A stretch of DNA of 64,000 bases from Globodera rostochiensis (Eukaryota; Nematoda; Chromadorea; Rhabditida; Heteroderidae), in the NCBI GenBank assembly GCA_018350325.1, contig JAEVLN010000023.1, positions 1,241,001 through 1,305,000 of the forward strand, written 5' to 3'. The translations under genes and the position numbers were made by a program. The notes beneath the pieces were generated by a model that did no database searches, had not been told where the DNA came from, and saw only the letters and a list, made by a program, of their open reading frames with translations. Positions 22,655 through 34,589 of this stretch are shown one piece after another. Numbering within the stretch: the stretch's first letter is position 1; the number at the start of each line of letters is the position of its first letter.

Positions 22655-24293
22655 ATGGACCTTACTGAAGAAGTGCGTATTTTACGGGACAAAATTGCCC
22701 AATTGGAACGCCAACAAACGAGCAATTTGCCAACCTCCTCAAGTGCCGGTTTCGATTTGGTTGCACAAAGTGGAAAGCGTAGAAAAATAGAAGGAAATGA
22801 TGAAATGGAAGAATGGAAAAGAGTTGCGAAATTGGAGCACGAAAAGGTGAATATATTTTCTAACAAAATCATTTCATTTTTTTCTTTGCCATTTGTTCAG
22901 GATGCACTCCGCGCCGAGTTGGAACATCAAAAACTGCAAAATGCTTACAACGAGCTAGCCGCAGAGCTAAAAATAAAGGAATTAAAGCAGCAACTGAACC
23001 AAATGGGTAAGATTTTTACCATAAAAAAGCGAAAAGAATTCAGCTTTTTAGTTTCCATTTTCAGTTTTTGTTGATGCAAAGTGATCAGAAGGCATTGCTG
23101 GACAGACTTAATGGACTTGAGCAAAAGCAAACGGCAAATTCTGAACAACAAAAAGCTGATCAAACATTTTTGGGGCAATTGGTTGAAGAACAGAACAAAA
23201 AGTTTGAGGAACAGAAAGAAACGGACAAAAGAATGCTTCAAAAACAAATGGACAAATTAAGAAACAGTTCGAAAAAAGAGTTTGAAAAGGTTGGAAATAT
23301 GGACAAATATGTAATTTAAGATCGCAATTTTTAATTAAATAATTAAAGGGAATCAATCAGCTGAAGGGCGAACTGAGTGCAAAAATGGAGCAGTATCAGA
23401 AAGAACAGCAACTGAACATTGTCGACTTGCGAAAGACAGTTACCGTGTTAAATGGGGCAATTGGAAAAGGTGATTTCAACAAAAATTTGTACAGAACTCG
23501 AAAATTCCTTGGTCTTTGATCAAAATTTTCAAAAATTTGCCGATTTTCAATTTTTTTTTTCTTTTGAAAACTTCTGGGGTGAGGGGGTCGGCGGTGCCGA
23601 TAGGCGTCGCCGAGAAAATTTTGATGGTCCAAAGTTGCTAAATTTTTGTAACATTTTGCCAAGGAATTTGCTGGAACGTTTTCAAAATTGCGGGACGGTG
23701 GATCCCGCATTTCTCCCGTTTCCTCTAAAATCCCGCTCGGCAAAAAAGTGCGGGATCGGGAGCGGGAATCCCGCACTTTTCCCGCGGGAATCCCGTTCCC
23801 TCCCGTCTCTTGTTTGGATTTTAATATTTTAAAACAATAAAATTTATATTTTAATAGGGCTTACACTCCTAAACTTTTGGACGCCATCATCTGCGTTTAA
23901 GACAATTGCAATCGTCTGTCTGGACCAATTGATCGTCGAATATGTTGGAAAAAAGCAACGTAAACATTTATCTGTTGCCATTTTTTGAATCAGCTCTTTT
24001 TCAGGAGCTCGAACAATCCTGGCTAAAATGCCAATTCCGAAAAAGGATTCCGGCATTTTCTATTACGAAGTGGAAATATTAGCGAAAAGAGGGTAAATAA
24101 ATTTTAGAGCTTCAGAATAAATTTGAACCATTTTCCTTTGAAAAATATATTTAGCGCTCTGAACTTTGGGCTTGGGACCAAACAAATGCGATTGAATGAA
24201 TGGATAGGAGAGCATGAAGGCACATATGTATACGAAGAAGATGGCACAATCATTTACACAAAAAACGGCGAACGTTTGGGTGAGAAAGAATAA
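22655..24293 (+). CDS. Coiled-coil SPRY protein B with internally deleted SPRY domain
   Basis: Exons about 22655-22846, 22901-23006, 23065-23290, 23350-23460, 23858-23985, 24003-24092 and 24154-24293. The start [20 protein letters not shown] follows an AT-rich leader. The coil contains [20 protein letters not shown], as in genes A, D and F. The SPRY part begins [14 protein letters not shown] and [14 protein letters not shown], then [17 protein letters not shown] and [10 protein letters not shown], but goes straight to [14 protein letters not shown] and a stop. The usual FWGHEVEGC to [10 protein letters not shown] section, about 40 residues, is missing. The usual last exon (DTANLFV...) is also absent, so the protein would end at a stop that in intact paralogs lies just inside the last intron. 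It may be a pseudogene or a truncated product. No signal peptide. Confidence 0.6.
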
Positions 24294-24881
24294 TACTTGG
24301 GCAATTCATTTTTATGAATATAATACACAAAAAATTATGTAAATTACTGTTGCTGAAATTTAAGAAACTAAGTTTTTGTTAAATTTTTTTTGTTTTTATT
24401 TGAACACACTGCCGGTTAAAATAAATAATTTCGCAAAAAAACCGTCGTCGTTTTTGTTGCACCCAGAATTGGGAATTTTGTGAAGTTTATGTGTATTCCT
24501 AATAATTATTTCACAAGGGAGACCAACAATTCTAATTCATTAAAATAAGCTTTTTTCCCAGTTGTTTTTCGTAGTTTTCTTGAAATTCTGAGACTCAAAT
24601 GGGAATTTTGTAAAGTTTATGTGTAATTCCTAATAATTATTTCACAAGAGAGACCTACAATTCTAATTCATTAAAATAAGCTTTTTTCCCAGTTGTTTTT
24701 CGTAGTTTTCTTGAAATTCTGAGACTCAAATGGGAATTTTGTAAAGTTTATGATAATTATTTCACAAGGGAGACCAACAATTCTAATTCATTAAAATAAG
24801 CTTTTTTCCCAGTTGTTTTTCGTAGTTTTCTTGAAATTCTGAGACTCAAATGGGAATTTTGTGAAGTTTATGTGTAATTCC

Positions 24882-25576
24882 CAGGGCTGCTACTTTTAGG
24901 TAAGAAAAATTGGAGAATAGGTACCTAAATAGGTGAGAAAAAATGCCAAAATAGGTACTAAATAGGTACAAAAACCGTGAAATAGGTACAAAAATAGGTA
25001 AGTAAAAAATTTTTACCGAAAATTTTTAAACATCAAACAAAAAAAGGGATTATAAATAAAAGCATATTTTGGGGTTTCGAGCATATTTTGGCATTTTTCA
25101 TCGATTTCTGACTGTTTTAAAAAAATAATTCATATTTAACGATAGCCTTTTAGTCATTTTCGAAAAAAATCCATAAAACTCGCATAAAAATAAGGAAACA
25201 AATTCGGCGCTGAAAAGGCCGCGCCCAAATGGCGCTGGAGCCGAAATGGCCAGAGTGATGAGTTGACCTGGCGTTTAAAACTACCGGAATTGCCATTTTT
25301 CGGTATTTTTGGTGCACATTTTGGCTTTTTTTTTGGCATTTTCAGCAGAATTATATAAAAAAAATTAAAAAACATGAAAATAGGTAACAAAAAGGTCGAA
25401 ATAGGTAGAAAATAGGTACCTAGGTAATAGGTATAAAAAAGCCGAAATAGGTAAAAATAGTTATTATAAAGTCCATTCTAGGAGCCTCAAATTGAGCTAA
25501 AAACGTGTTTTTCGTGCTTAACTCAGCGTGCAAAGCTCGCAGAAAAATAGGTATTTACCTAAAAGTAGCAGCCCTG
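24882..25576. mobile_element. Non-autonomous hAT element in satellite, copy 1
   Basis: 695 bp with terminal inverted repeats CAGGGCTGCTACTTTTAGG / CCTAAAAGTAGCAGCCCTG and an exact 8-bp target duplication GTAATTCC (24874-24881, 25577-25584). Many AATAGGTAC or AATAGGTAA motifs crowd both subterminal regions, as expected for transposase binding sites. The only open frame (78 codons, minus strand) has no transposase motif. Confidence 0.92.
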
Positions 25577-26351
25577 GTAATTCCTAATAATTATTTCACA
25601 AGAGAGACCTACAATTCTAATTCTAAGCTTTTTTCCCAGTTGTTTTTCGTAGTTTTTTTGAAATTCTGAGACTCAAATGGGAATTTTGTAAAGTTTATGT
25701 GTAATCCTAATAATTATTTCACAAGAGAGACCTACAATTCTAATTCATTAAAATAAGCTTTTTTCCCAGTTGTTTTTCGTAGTTTTCTTGAAATTCTGAG
25801 ACTCAAATGGGAATTTTGTAAAGTTTATGTGTAATTCCTAATAATTATTTCACAAGAGAGACCTACAATTCTAATTCATTAAAATAAGCTTTTTTCCCAG
25901 TTGTTTTTCGTAGTTTTCTTGAAATTCTGAGACTCAAATGGGAATTTTGTGAAGTTTATGTGTAATTCCTAATAATTATTTCACAAGGGAGACCAACAAT
26001 TCTAATTCATTAAAATAAGCTTTTTTCCCAGTTGTTTTTCGTAGTTTTCTTGAAATTCTGAGACTCAAATGGGAATTTTGTAAAGTTTATGTGTAATTCC
26101 TAATAATTATTTCACAAGAGAGACCTACAATTCTAATTCATTAAAATAAGCTTTTTTCCCAGTTGTTTTTCGTAGTTTTCTTGAAATTCTGAGACTCAAA
26201 TGGGAATTTTGTAAAGTTTATGATAATTATTTCACAAGGGAGACCAACAATTCTAATTCATTAAAATAAGCTTTTTTCCCAGTTGTTTTTCGTAGTTTTC
26301 TTGAAATTCTGAGACTCAAATGGGAATTTTGTGAAGTTTATGTGTAATTCC

Positions 26352-27047
26352 CAGGGCTGCTACTTTTAGGTAAGAAAAATTGGAGAATAGGTACCTAAAT
26401 AGGTGAGAAAAAATGCCAAAATAGGTACTAAATAGGTACAAAAACCGTGAAATAGGTACAAAAATAGGTAAGTAAAAATTTTTACCGAAAATTTTTAAAC
26501 ATCAAACAAAAAAAGGGATTATAAATAAAAGCATATTTTGGGGTTTCGAGCATATTTTGGCATTTTTCATCGATTTCTGACTGTTTTAAAAAAATAATTC
26601 ATATTTAACGATAGCCTTTTAGTCATTTTCGAAAAAAAATCCATAAAACTCGCATAAAAATAAGGAAACAAATTCGGCGCTGAAAAGGCCGCGCCCAAAT
26701 GGCGCTGGAGCCGAAATGGCCAGAGTGATGAGTTGACCTGGCGTTTAAAACTACCGGAATTGCCATTTTTCGGTATTTTTGGTGCACATTTTGGCTTTTT
26801 TTTTTGGCATTTTCAGCAGAATTATATAAAAAAAATTAAAAAACATGAAAATAGGTAACAAAAAGGTCGAAATAGGTAGAAAATAGGTACCTAGGTAATA
26901 GGTATAAAAAAGCCGAAATAGGTAAAAATAGTTATTATAAAGTCCATTCTAGGAGCCTCAAATTGAGCTAAAAACGTGTTTTTCGTGCTTAACTCAGCGT
27001 GCAAAGCTCGCAGAAAAATAGGTATTTACCTAAAAGTAGCAGCCCTG
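26352..27047. mobile_element. Non-autonomous hAT element in satellite, copy 2
   Basis: 696 bp, nearly identical to copy 1 (one base longer in A and T runs) and with the same GTAATTCC flanks. The downstream satellite monomer carries the same deletion (CTAATTCTAAGCTTTT) as after copies 1 and 3, showing duplication together with the satellite rather than a new insertion. Confidence 0.92.
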
Positions 27048-28095
27048 GTAATTCCTAATAATTATTTCACAAGAGAGACCTACAATTCTAATTCTAAGCT
27101 TTTTTCCCAGTTGTTTTTCGTAGTTTTTTTGAAATTCTGAGACTCAAATGGGAATTTTGTAAAGTTTATGTGTAATCCTAATAATTATTTCACAAGAGAG
27201 ACCTACAATTCTAATTCATTAAAGTAAGCTTTTTTCCCAGTTGTTTTTCGTAGTTTTCTTGAAATTCTGAGACTCAAATGGGAATTTTGTAAAGTTTATG
27301 TGTAATTCCTAATAATTATTTCACAAGAGAGACCTACAATTCTAATTCATTAAAATAAGCTTTTTTCCCAGTTGTTTTTCGTAGTTTTCTTGAAATTCTG
27401 AGACTCAAATGGGAATTTTGTGAAGTTTATGTGTAATTCCTAATAATTATTTCACAAGGGAGACCAACAATTCTAATTCATTAAAATAAGCTTTTTTCCC
27501 AGTTGTTTTTCGTAGTTTTCTTGAAATTCTGAGACTCAAATGGGAATTTTGTGAAGTTTATGTGTAATTCCTAATAATTATTTCACAAGGGAGACCAACA
27601 ATTCTAATTCATTAAAATAAGCTTTTTTCCCAGTTGTTTTTCGTAGTTTTCTTGAAATTCTGAGACTCAAATGGGAATTTTGTGAAGTTTATGTGTAATT
27701 CCTAATAATTATTTCACAAGGGAGACCAACAATTTTAATTCATTAAAATAAGCTTTTTTCCCAGTTGTTTTTCGTAGTTTTCTTGAAATTCTGAGACTCA
27801 AATGGGAATTTTGTGAAGTTTATGTGTAATTCCTAATAATTATTTCACAAGAGAGACCTACAATTCTAATTCATTAAAATAAGCTTTTTTCCCAGTTGTT
27901 TTTCGTAGTTTTCTTGAAATTCTGAGACTCAAATGGGAATTTTGTAAAGTTTATGTGTAATTCCTAATAATTATTTCACAAGAGAGACCTACAATTCTAA
28001 TTCATTAAAATAAGCTTTTTTCCCAGTTGTTTTTCGTAGTTTTCTTGAAATTCTGAGACTCAAATGGGAATTTTGTGAAGTTTATGTGTAATTCC

Positions 28096-28790
28096 CAGGG
28101 CTGCTACTTTTAGGTAAGAAAAATTGGAGAATAGGTACCTAAATAGGTGAGAAAAAATGCCAAAATAGGTACTAAATAGGTACAAAAACCGTGAAATAGG
28201 TACAAAAATAGGTAAGTAAAAAATTCTTACCGAAAATTTTTAAACATCAAACAAAAAAAGGGATTATAAATAAAAGCATATTTTGGGGTTTCGAGCATAT
28301 TTTGGCATTTTTCATCGATTTCTGACTGTTTTAAAAAAATAATTCATATTTAACGATAGCCTTTTAGTCATTTTCGAAAAAAATCCATAAAACTCGCATA
28401 AAAATAAGGAAACAAATTCGGCGCTGAAAAGGCCGCGCCCAAATGGCGCTGGAGCCGAAATGGCCAGAGTGATGAGTTGACCTGGCGTTTAAAACTACCG
28501 GAATTGCCATTTTTCGGTATTTTTGGTGCACATTTTGGCTTTTTTTTTGGCATTTTCAGCAGAATTATATAAAAAAAATTAAAAAACATGAAAATAGGTA
28601 ACAAAAAGGTCGAAATAGGTAGAAAATAGGTACCTAGGTAATAGGTATAAAAAAGCCGAAATAGGTAAAAATAGTTATTATAAAGTCCATTCTAGGAGCC
28701 TCAAATTGAGCTAAAAACGTGTTTTTCGTGCTTAACTCAGCGTGCAAAGCTCGCAGAAAAATAGGTATTTACCTAAAAGTAGCAGCCCTG
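28096..28790. mobile_element. Non-autonomous hAT element in satellite, copy 3
   Basis: 695 bp, nearly identical to copies 1 and 2, with the same GTAATTCC flanks and the same deleted monomer immediately downstream. One visible difference is AAAATTCTTACCG instead of AAAATTTTTACCG near its left end. Confidence 0.92.
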
Positions 28791-31700
28791 GTAATTCCTA
28801 ATAATTATTTCACAAGAGAGACCTACAATTCTAATTCTAAGCTTTTTTCCCAGTTGTTTTTCGTAGTTTTTTTGAAATTCTGAGACTCAAATGGGAATTT
28901 TGTAAAGTTTATGTGTAATCCTAATAATTATTTCACAAGAGAGACCTACAATTCTAATTCATTAAAATAAGCTTTTTTCCCAGTTGTTTTTCGTAGTTTT
29001 CTTGAAATTCTGAGACTCAAATGGCAATTTTGTGAAGTTTATGTGTAATTCCTAATAATTATTTCACAAGGGAGACCAACAATTCTAATTCATTAAAATA
29101 AGCTTTTTTCCCAGTTGTTTTTCGTAGTTTTCTTGAAATTCTGAGATTCAAATGGGAATTTTGTGAAGTTTATGTGTAATTCCTAATAATTATTTCACAA
29201 GGGAGACCAACAATTCTAATTCATTAAAATAAGCTTTTTTCCCAGTTGTGTTTCGTAGTTTTCTTGAAATTCTGAGACTCAAATGGGAATTTTGTGAAGT
29301 TTATGTGTAATTCCTAATAATTATTTCACAAGAGAGACCTACAATTCTAATTCATTAAAATAAGCTTTTTTCCCAGTTGTTTTTCGTAGTTTTCTTGAAA
29401 TTCTGAGACTCAAATGGGAATTTTGTGAAGTTTATGTGTAATTCCTAATAATTATTTCACAAGGGAGACCAACAATTCTAATTCATTAAAATAAGCTTTT
29501 TTCCCAGTTGTTTTTCGTAGTTTTCTTGAAATTCTGAGACTCAAATGGGAATTTTGTAAAGTTTATGTGTAATTCCTAATAATTATTTCACAAGAGAGAC
29601 CTACAATTCTAATTCATTAAAATAAGCTTTTTTCCCAGTTGTTTTTCGTAGTTTTCTTGAAATTCTGAGACTCAAATGGGAATTTTGTAAAGTTTATGAT
29701 AATTATTTCACAAGAGAGACCTACAATTCTAATTCATTAAAATAAGCTTTTTTCCCAGTTGTTTTTCGTAGTTTTCTTGAAATTCTGAGACTCAAATGGG
29801 AATTTTGTGAAGTTTATGTATAATTCCTAATAATTATTTCACAAGAGAGACCTACAATTCTAATTCATTAAAATAAGCTTTTTTCCCAGTTGTTTTTCGT
29901 AGTTTTCTTGAAATTCTGAGACTCAAATGGGAATTTTGTGAAGTTTATGTGTAATTCCTAATAATTATTTCACAAGGGAGACCAACAATTCTAATTCATT
30001 AAAATAAGCTTTTTTCCCAGTTGTTTTTCGTAGTTTTCTTGAAATTCTGAGACTCAAATGGGAATTTTGTGAAGTTTATGTGTAATTCCTAATAATTATT
30101 TCACAAGGGAGACCAACAATTCTAATTCATTAAAATAAGCTTTTTTCCCAGTTGTGTTTCGTAGTTTTCTTGAAATTCTGAGACTCAAATGGGAATTTTG
30201 TGAAGTTTATGTGTAATTCCTAATAATTATTTCACAAGAGAGACCTACAATTCTAATTCATTAAAATAAGCTTTTTTCCCAGTTGTTTTTCGTAGTTTTC
30301 TTGAAATTCTGAGACTCAAATGGGAATTTTGTGAAGTTTATGTGTAATTCCTAATAATTATTTCACAAGGGAGACCAACAATTCTAATTCATTAAAATAA
30401 GCTTTTTTCCCAGTTGTTTTTCGTAGTTTTCTTGAAATTCTGAGACTCAAATGGGAATTTTGTAAAGTTTATGTGTAATTCCTAATAATTATTTCACAAG
30501 GGAGACCAACAATTCTAATTCATTAAAATAAGCTTTTTTCCCAGTTGTTTTTCGTAGTTTTCTTGAAATTCTGAGATTCAAATGGGAATTTTGTGAAGTT
30601 TATGTGTAATTCCTAATAATTATTTCACAAGAGAGACCTACAATTCTAATTCATTAAAATAAGCTTTTTTCCCAGTTGTTTTTCGTAGTTTTCTTGAAAT
30701 TCTGAGACTCAAATGGGAATTTTGTGAAGTTTATGTGTAATTCCTAATAATTATTTCACAAGGGAGACCAACAATTCTAATTCATTAAAATAAGCTTTTT
30801 TCCCAGTTGTTTTTCGTAGTTTTCTTGAAATTCTGAGACTCAAATGGGAATTTTGTGAAGTTTATGTATAATTCCTAATAATTATTTCACAAGAGAGACC
30901 TACAATTCTAATTCATTAAAATAAGCTTTTTTCCCAGTTGTTTTTCGTAGTTTTCTTGAAATTCTGAGACTCAAATGGGAATTTTGTGAAGTTTATGTGT
31001 AATTCCTAATAATTATTTCACAAGGGAGACCAACAATTCTAATTCATTAAAATAAGCTTTTTTTCCCAGTTGTTTTTCGTAGTTTTCTTGAAATTCTGAG
31101 ACTCAAATGGGAATTTTGTGAAGTTTATGTGTAATTCCTAATAATTATTTCACAAGGGAGACCAACAATTCTAATTCATTAAAATAAGCTTTTTTCCCAG
31201 TTGTGTTTCGTAGTTTTCTTGAAATTCTGAGACTCAAATGGGAATTTTGTGAAGTTTATGTGTAATTCCTAATAATTATTTCACAAGAGAGACCTACAAT
31301 TCTAATTCATTAAAATAAGCTTTTTTCCCAGTTGTTTTTCGTAGTTTTCTTGAAATTCTGAGACTCAAATGGGAATTTTGTGAAGTTTATGTGTAATTCC
31401 TAATAATTATTTCACAAGGGAGACCAACAATTCTAATTCATTAAAATAAGCTTTTTTCCCAGTTGTTTTTCGTAGTTTTCTTGAAATTCTGAGACTCAAA
31501 TGGGAATTTTGTAAAGTTTATGTGTAATTCCTAATAATTATTTCACAAGGGAGACCAACAATTCTAATTCATTAAAATAAGCTTTTTTCCCAGTTGTTTT
31601 TCGTAGTTTTCTTGAAATTCTGAGATTCAAATGGGAATTTTGTGAAGTTTATGTGTAATTCCTAATAATTATTTCACAAGAGAGACCTACAATTCTAATT

Positions 31701-32047
31701 CATTAAAATAAGCTTTTTTCCCAGTTGTTTTTCGTAGTTTTCTTGAAATTCTGAGACTCAAATGGGAATTTTGTGAAGTTTATGTGTAATTCCTAATAAT
31801 TATTTCACAAGGGAGACCAACAATTCTAATTCATTAAAATAAGCTTTTTTCCCAGTTGTTTTTCGTAGTTTTCTTGAAATTCTGAGACTCAAAGTCCTCC
31901 GATGGTTTTTGCTTCTTAAAAAACATTTCGGGGGGAGGCAAGATAAAGAGCTTTTTGTAGAAAGTTATTTGCCTTGAGTTTTTATTTCCGAGAATGTTCA
32001 ATGAGAAATTTGGTCGAACGCTTTTAAATAATTTCCAACTCTTACAG

Positions 32048-32160
32048 AGCAAAATGTCAAGCCGGGCACCGTCATTGACAAGTCCGTTGTCAGTTCCCAA
32101 TGGACCGAATTCTTTTTGGTGCCACAACGCGCTCTTCACTTAGGCCATCAACTCATTTTT
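32048..32160 (+). pseudogene. Argonaute PIWI-domain fragment
   Basis: After an acceptor (CTCTTACAG) the plus strand reads EQNVKPGTVIDKSVVSSQW then TEFFLVPQRAL. The N-x-K/P-P-G-T-V-x-D-x-x-V and EFFL order is typical of the late PIWI domain of Argonautes, just before the HVALQGT-type strand; here that strand is degenerate (RALHLGHQL). No flanking PIWI exons are clear, although coding-like pieces occur at 32240-32340. Probably a truncated gene fragment joined to the satellite edge. Confidence 0.45.
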
Positions 32161-33253
32161 TCGCTCACTGCCCTTCCGTCGCCCGTATGAATGGACCGTT
32201 TGAATTAAAAAAGCCTTTTAAATTTTTAGGTGTTTATTGCGTTGGAATTCGTAAGTTTTTTAGGAAAGCGCATGGAGATGTTGGAGGAGGCGTTGGGAAA
32301 CATTTCGTGGGACATTTTGAACCCGTCCAAGGGATTCTCATAAATTTGAATGAACGGTGTGCGTAGCGACGAACAAAAATTTTTTAGAAAAAATCTTAGG
32401 AAAAAATTTAGGTTTTCTTGGAGCAATTTTCAAACAGAACCACTTCTAGGGTTTCTTAGGTACTAACCCTAATATAATGAAAAATGTGCGGAAAACTGTT
32501 AAACCGATTATTGAAACAGTTTAAGATTTTTAAAACATGCTTGTTTTATGAATTGAATAAAAGAATTTGTTTTCAGAAGGCGCTCCAAGCGAATGGCATC
32601 GTTCATTTTGTTTTTGGTTGGTTTTGTTTAAATTTGTTTATTATCAATTTTTTGGAAACATTGACGTAAAATAAAATTTGATAAAATAAAATTTGATGGA
32701 ATTGGCATCCCGTGTTGGAGGGGGGGGGGGGGGGTCTGACTCCTCCTAGTGCATTTATTTATTTATTTTATTCGGCATCAAAGGAAATGCATAAAATTGC
32801 AAATCACTGACATGATGGGCACTGGGGCGGATTATATATGAGACTTCAAGACAATTGGATCAATTTTTGTTAGAGCCAAGGAGAGTTTGGGTCGGGGCAG
32901 CTTTAAGAAAGAGTGTTTGATTTTGAAAGTTTGGGGGTTTGTTGACCAGCTCACGGGGAAGACAGTTCCATCTATCAATACAGCGATTAACGAATAGATT
33001 GGAGGTGATGGGGGACTTTTTATTTTTGTAAATTTGGAATGGATGTTTACGACTGGGGCGTTCAGAGAATTTGAGAATATCTTAGGGATTGATGTGTGTG
33101 TGATTATGACAAATTTTGTGAACTAAACATAAATCGTTGATGAGGCGACGGAACGCCAAGGGCTCAAGTTTGAACACAGAAAGACGTTGTTCATAGGAAC
33201 ATTTGGCGATATGACATTTGACTAGAGCTCTTCGGGTGAAAAACTTTTGGAGA

Positions 33254-34030
33254 CAGGGTTTCTATAGGCAAAACCCAAAAAGTGGAAAACGAGTTCAAAC
33301 CCGTGGAAAAAACGTGGAAATTTTTTTTAAAAACGTGGAAAAAACGTGGGAAATTTTTTAAAGCCTTTAATTTAATATAAATTGCTCGAACAATCATTAA
33401 CTAGCATATTTATCCCCACTTTTCACCATTTTAAGCAATTTTGGTTGAGAAAGAAAGTAATTATGGCTTGGGGACAAGTCAAATCGGAGTTAAACTTGAA
33501 ATTTTTTGGGGGGGGGGGTGGGCAGTTGATCTGAAAAATGATTATTAGGGGATGAGTTGGATCCTTTTTTAAGGCATTTTTGTTAAGAAATTTTCAATAA
33601 ATGCTTTTTTGCAAATTCTGCTTTACTTCTGGGGGGGGGGGGTCGGCGGTGCCGATAGGCGCCGCCGAGAAAATTTTGAGTTTTGACTCAATTTGTTAAG
33701 AGATTTGCAACCAAAAATTTTAAAAATGCGGCAATTTTTTTGAAGCTTTTTAGAATGGGAGAGGCCCCGGCGGTGCAGACAGGCGCCGGCGCCTCCGGAA
33801 AAAAATTTGAGTTTTTTTGAGTCCTCTATATTGGCGAAAATGTTTACAAATTTTTAAAATATATCCTATAAATTGAGAGAAAGTCCATTCGATACTAAAC
33901 CGTGGAAAAAACGTGGCAAAAAATCCTAAAACGTGGAAAACGTGGCAGCTTTAAGAAACGTGGAAAAACCGTGGAAAAGGAACCCAAAACTTGCGAATTT
34001 CCACGTTTCCGCACATATATAGAAACCCTG
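33254..34030. mobile_element. 777-bp hAT-like element inserted in the LINE
   Basis: Ends CAGGGTTTCTATA and TATAGAAACCCTG, flanked by the exact 8-bp direct repeat TTTGGAGA (33246-33253 and 34031-34038). Both subterminal regions repeat AAACGTGGAAAA motifs many times. A copy of the 220-bp double-hairpin repeat (33610-33830) is nested in the middle. No transposase frame. Confidence 0.88.
33610..33830. repeat. 220-bp double-hairpin repeat, copy in 33-kb element
   Basis: Contains a near-perfect hairpin with 11-base arm TCGGCGGTGCC, a GATA loop and the complementary arm, then about 100 bases later a second GC-rich inverted repeat (CCGGCGGTGC / GGCGCCTCCGG). Other copies: 42660-42895, inverted 40270-40500, and half copies at 23560-23640 and (without hairpin) 21660-21722. 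Confidence 0.75.
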
Positions 34031-34589
34031 TTTGGAGACGCTCGACTTTGGCTGACAATTTTTTATATGAGTGGTTCCAGACAGCAGAGGCATATTCAAT
34101 GAGTGGACGGATGTATAATACACACCATTTATTCAAACTATCTATGGAGTTTTGCAATTGGGGGGAGTGGGAGTGACCGTTGTGGGAAGTAAAGATTTTA
34201 ATATCATTGGCGTACATTCGAATGTTGGTGTGGGAGTTGATTGAGGACGTTATATCATTGATATAAATTATGAAAAGCAGAGGTCCTAGAACCGAGCCTT
34301 GTGGTACACCCGAGCGGATTGGATAAGGGGAGGAGATGGAGTCTTCGACCTTGACAACAAATGACCGTTCAGTAAGAAAATTGCGAATCCAACGGAGTAA
34401 TTTGCCACGAATGCCTATCCAGTGCAGCTTATAGAGGAGATATTCATGCGGAACAAAATCGAAAGCTCGGCATAGATCAATGTAAATACAATCAATACAT
34501 TTGCCATCGAGAAGCGAGTTTCCCCAGGATTCGAGAGTGGAGATAAGTTGAGTGACCGTGGATCTTTTGGGAAGAAATCCGAATTGGTT

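Larger units (their letters stand above)
24467..31893 (+). repeat. Satellite array of about 131-bp monomers
   Basis: About 41 head-to-tail monomers, each with TCCTAATAATTATTTCACAA, then CAATTCTAATTCATTAAAAT, AAGCTTTTTTCCCAGTTG, TTTTTCGTAGTTTTCTTG and AAATTCTGAGACTCAAATGG. Two sub-types alternate: GGGAGACCAACAA with GTGAAG, and GAGAGACCTACAA with GTAAAG. Higher-order structure is visible. Variants TGTGTTTCGTAG (near 29249, 30155 and 31202) and GAGATTCAAATG (near 29147, 30572 and 31624) recur at about 8-monomer spacing in the second half. A few monomers lack about 10 bp before the next unit (for example at 24750 and 26220). The array is interrupted three times by one transposon, and ends abruptly at 31893 next to an Argonaute-like fragment. 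Confidence 0.95.
32765..34575 (-). mobile_element. 5'-truncated LINE with reverse transcriptase
   Basis: On the minus strand from about 34560 the frame reads STVTQLISTLESWGN, IYIDLCRAFDFVPHEYLLY, GVPQGSVLGPLLFIIYINDI and RMYANDIKIF. These are reverse-transcriptase blocks of a non-LTR element; the catalytic YxDD box reads YAND, so one aspartate is lost. After an inserted element, the C-terminal part continues (RALVKCHIAKCSYEQRLSVF, RRLINDLCLVHKICHNHT, LFVNRCIDRWNCLPRELV), the NDL and W-NSLP-like region at the end of such ORFs. An in-frame stop occurs in it (INP then TAA). Endonuclease and 5' parts are absent. Dead copy. Confidence 0.85.

Noticed and set aside
25154..25390. 78-codon frame repeated at 28368-28604
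   Set aside because: It repeats only because the whole hAT element is duplicated; composition is non-coding and copy 2 has a disrupted frame.
24467..31893. CRISPR-like reading of regularly spaced repeats
   Set aside because: There are no unique spacers; the monomers are contiguous and about 131 bp, and the DNA is eukaryotic.
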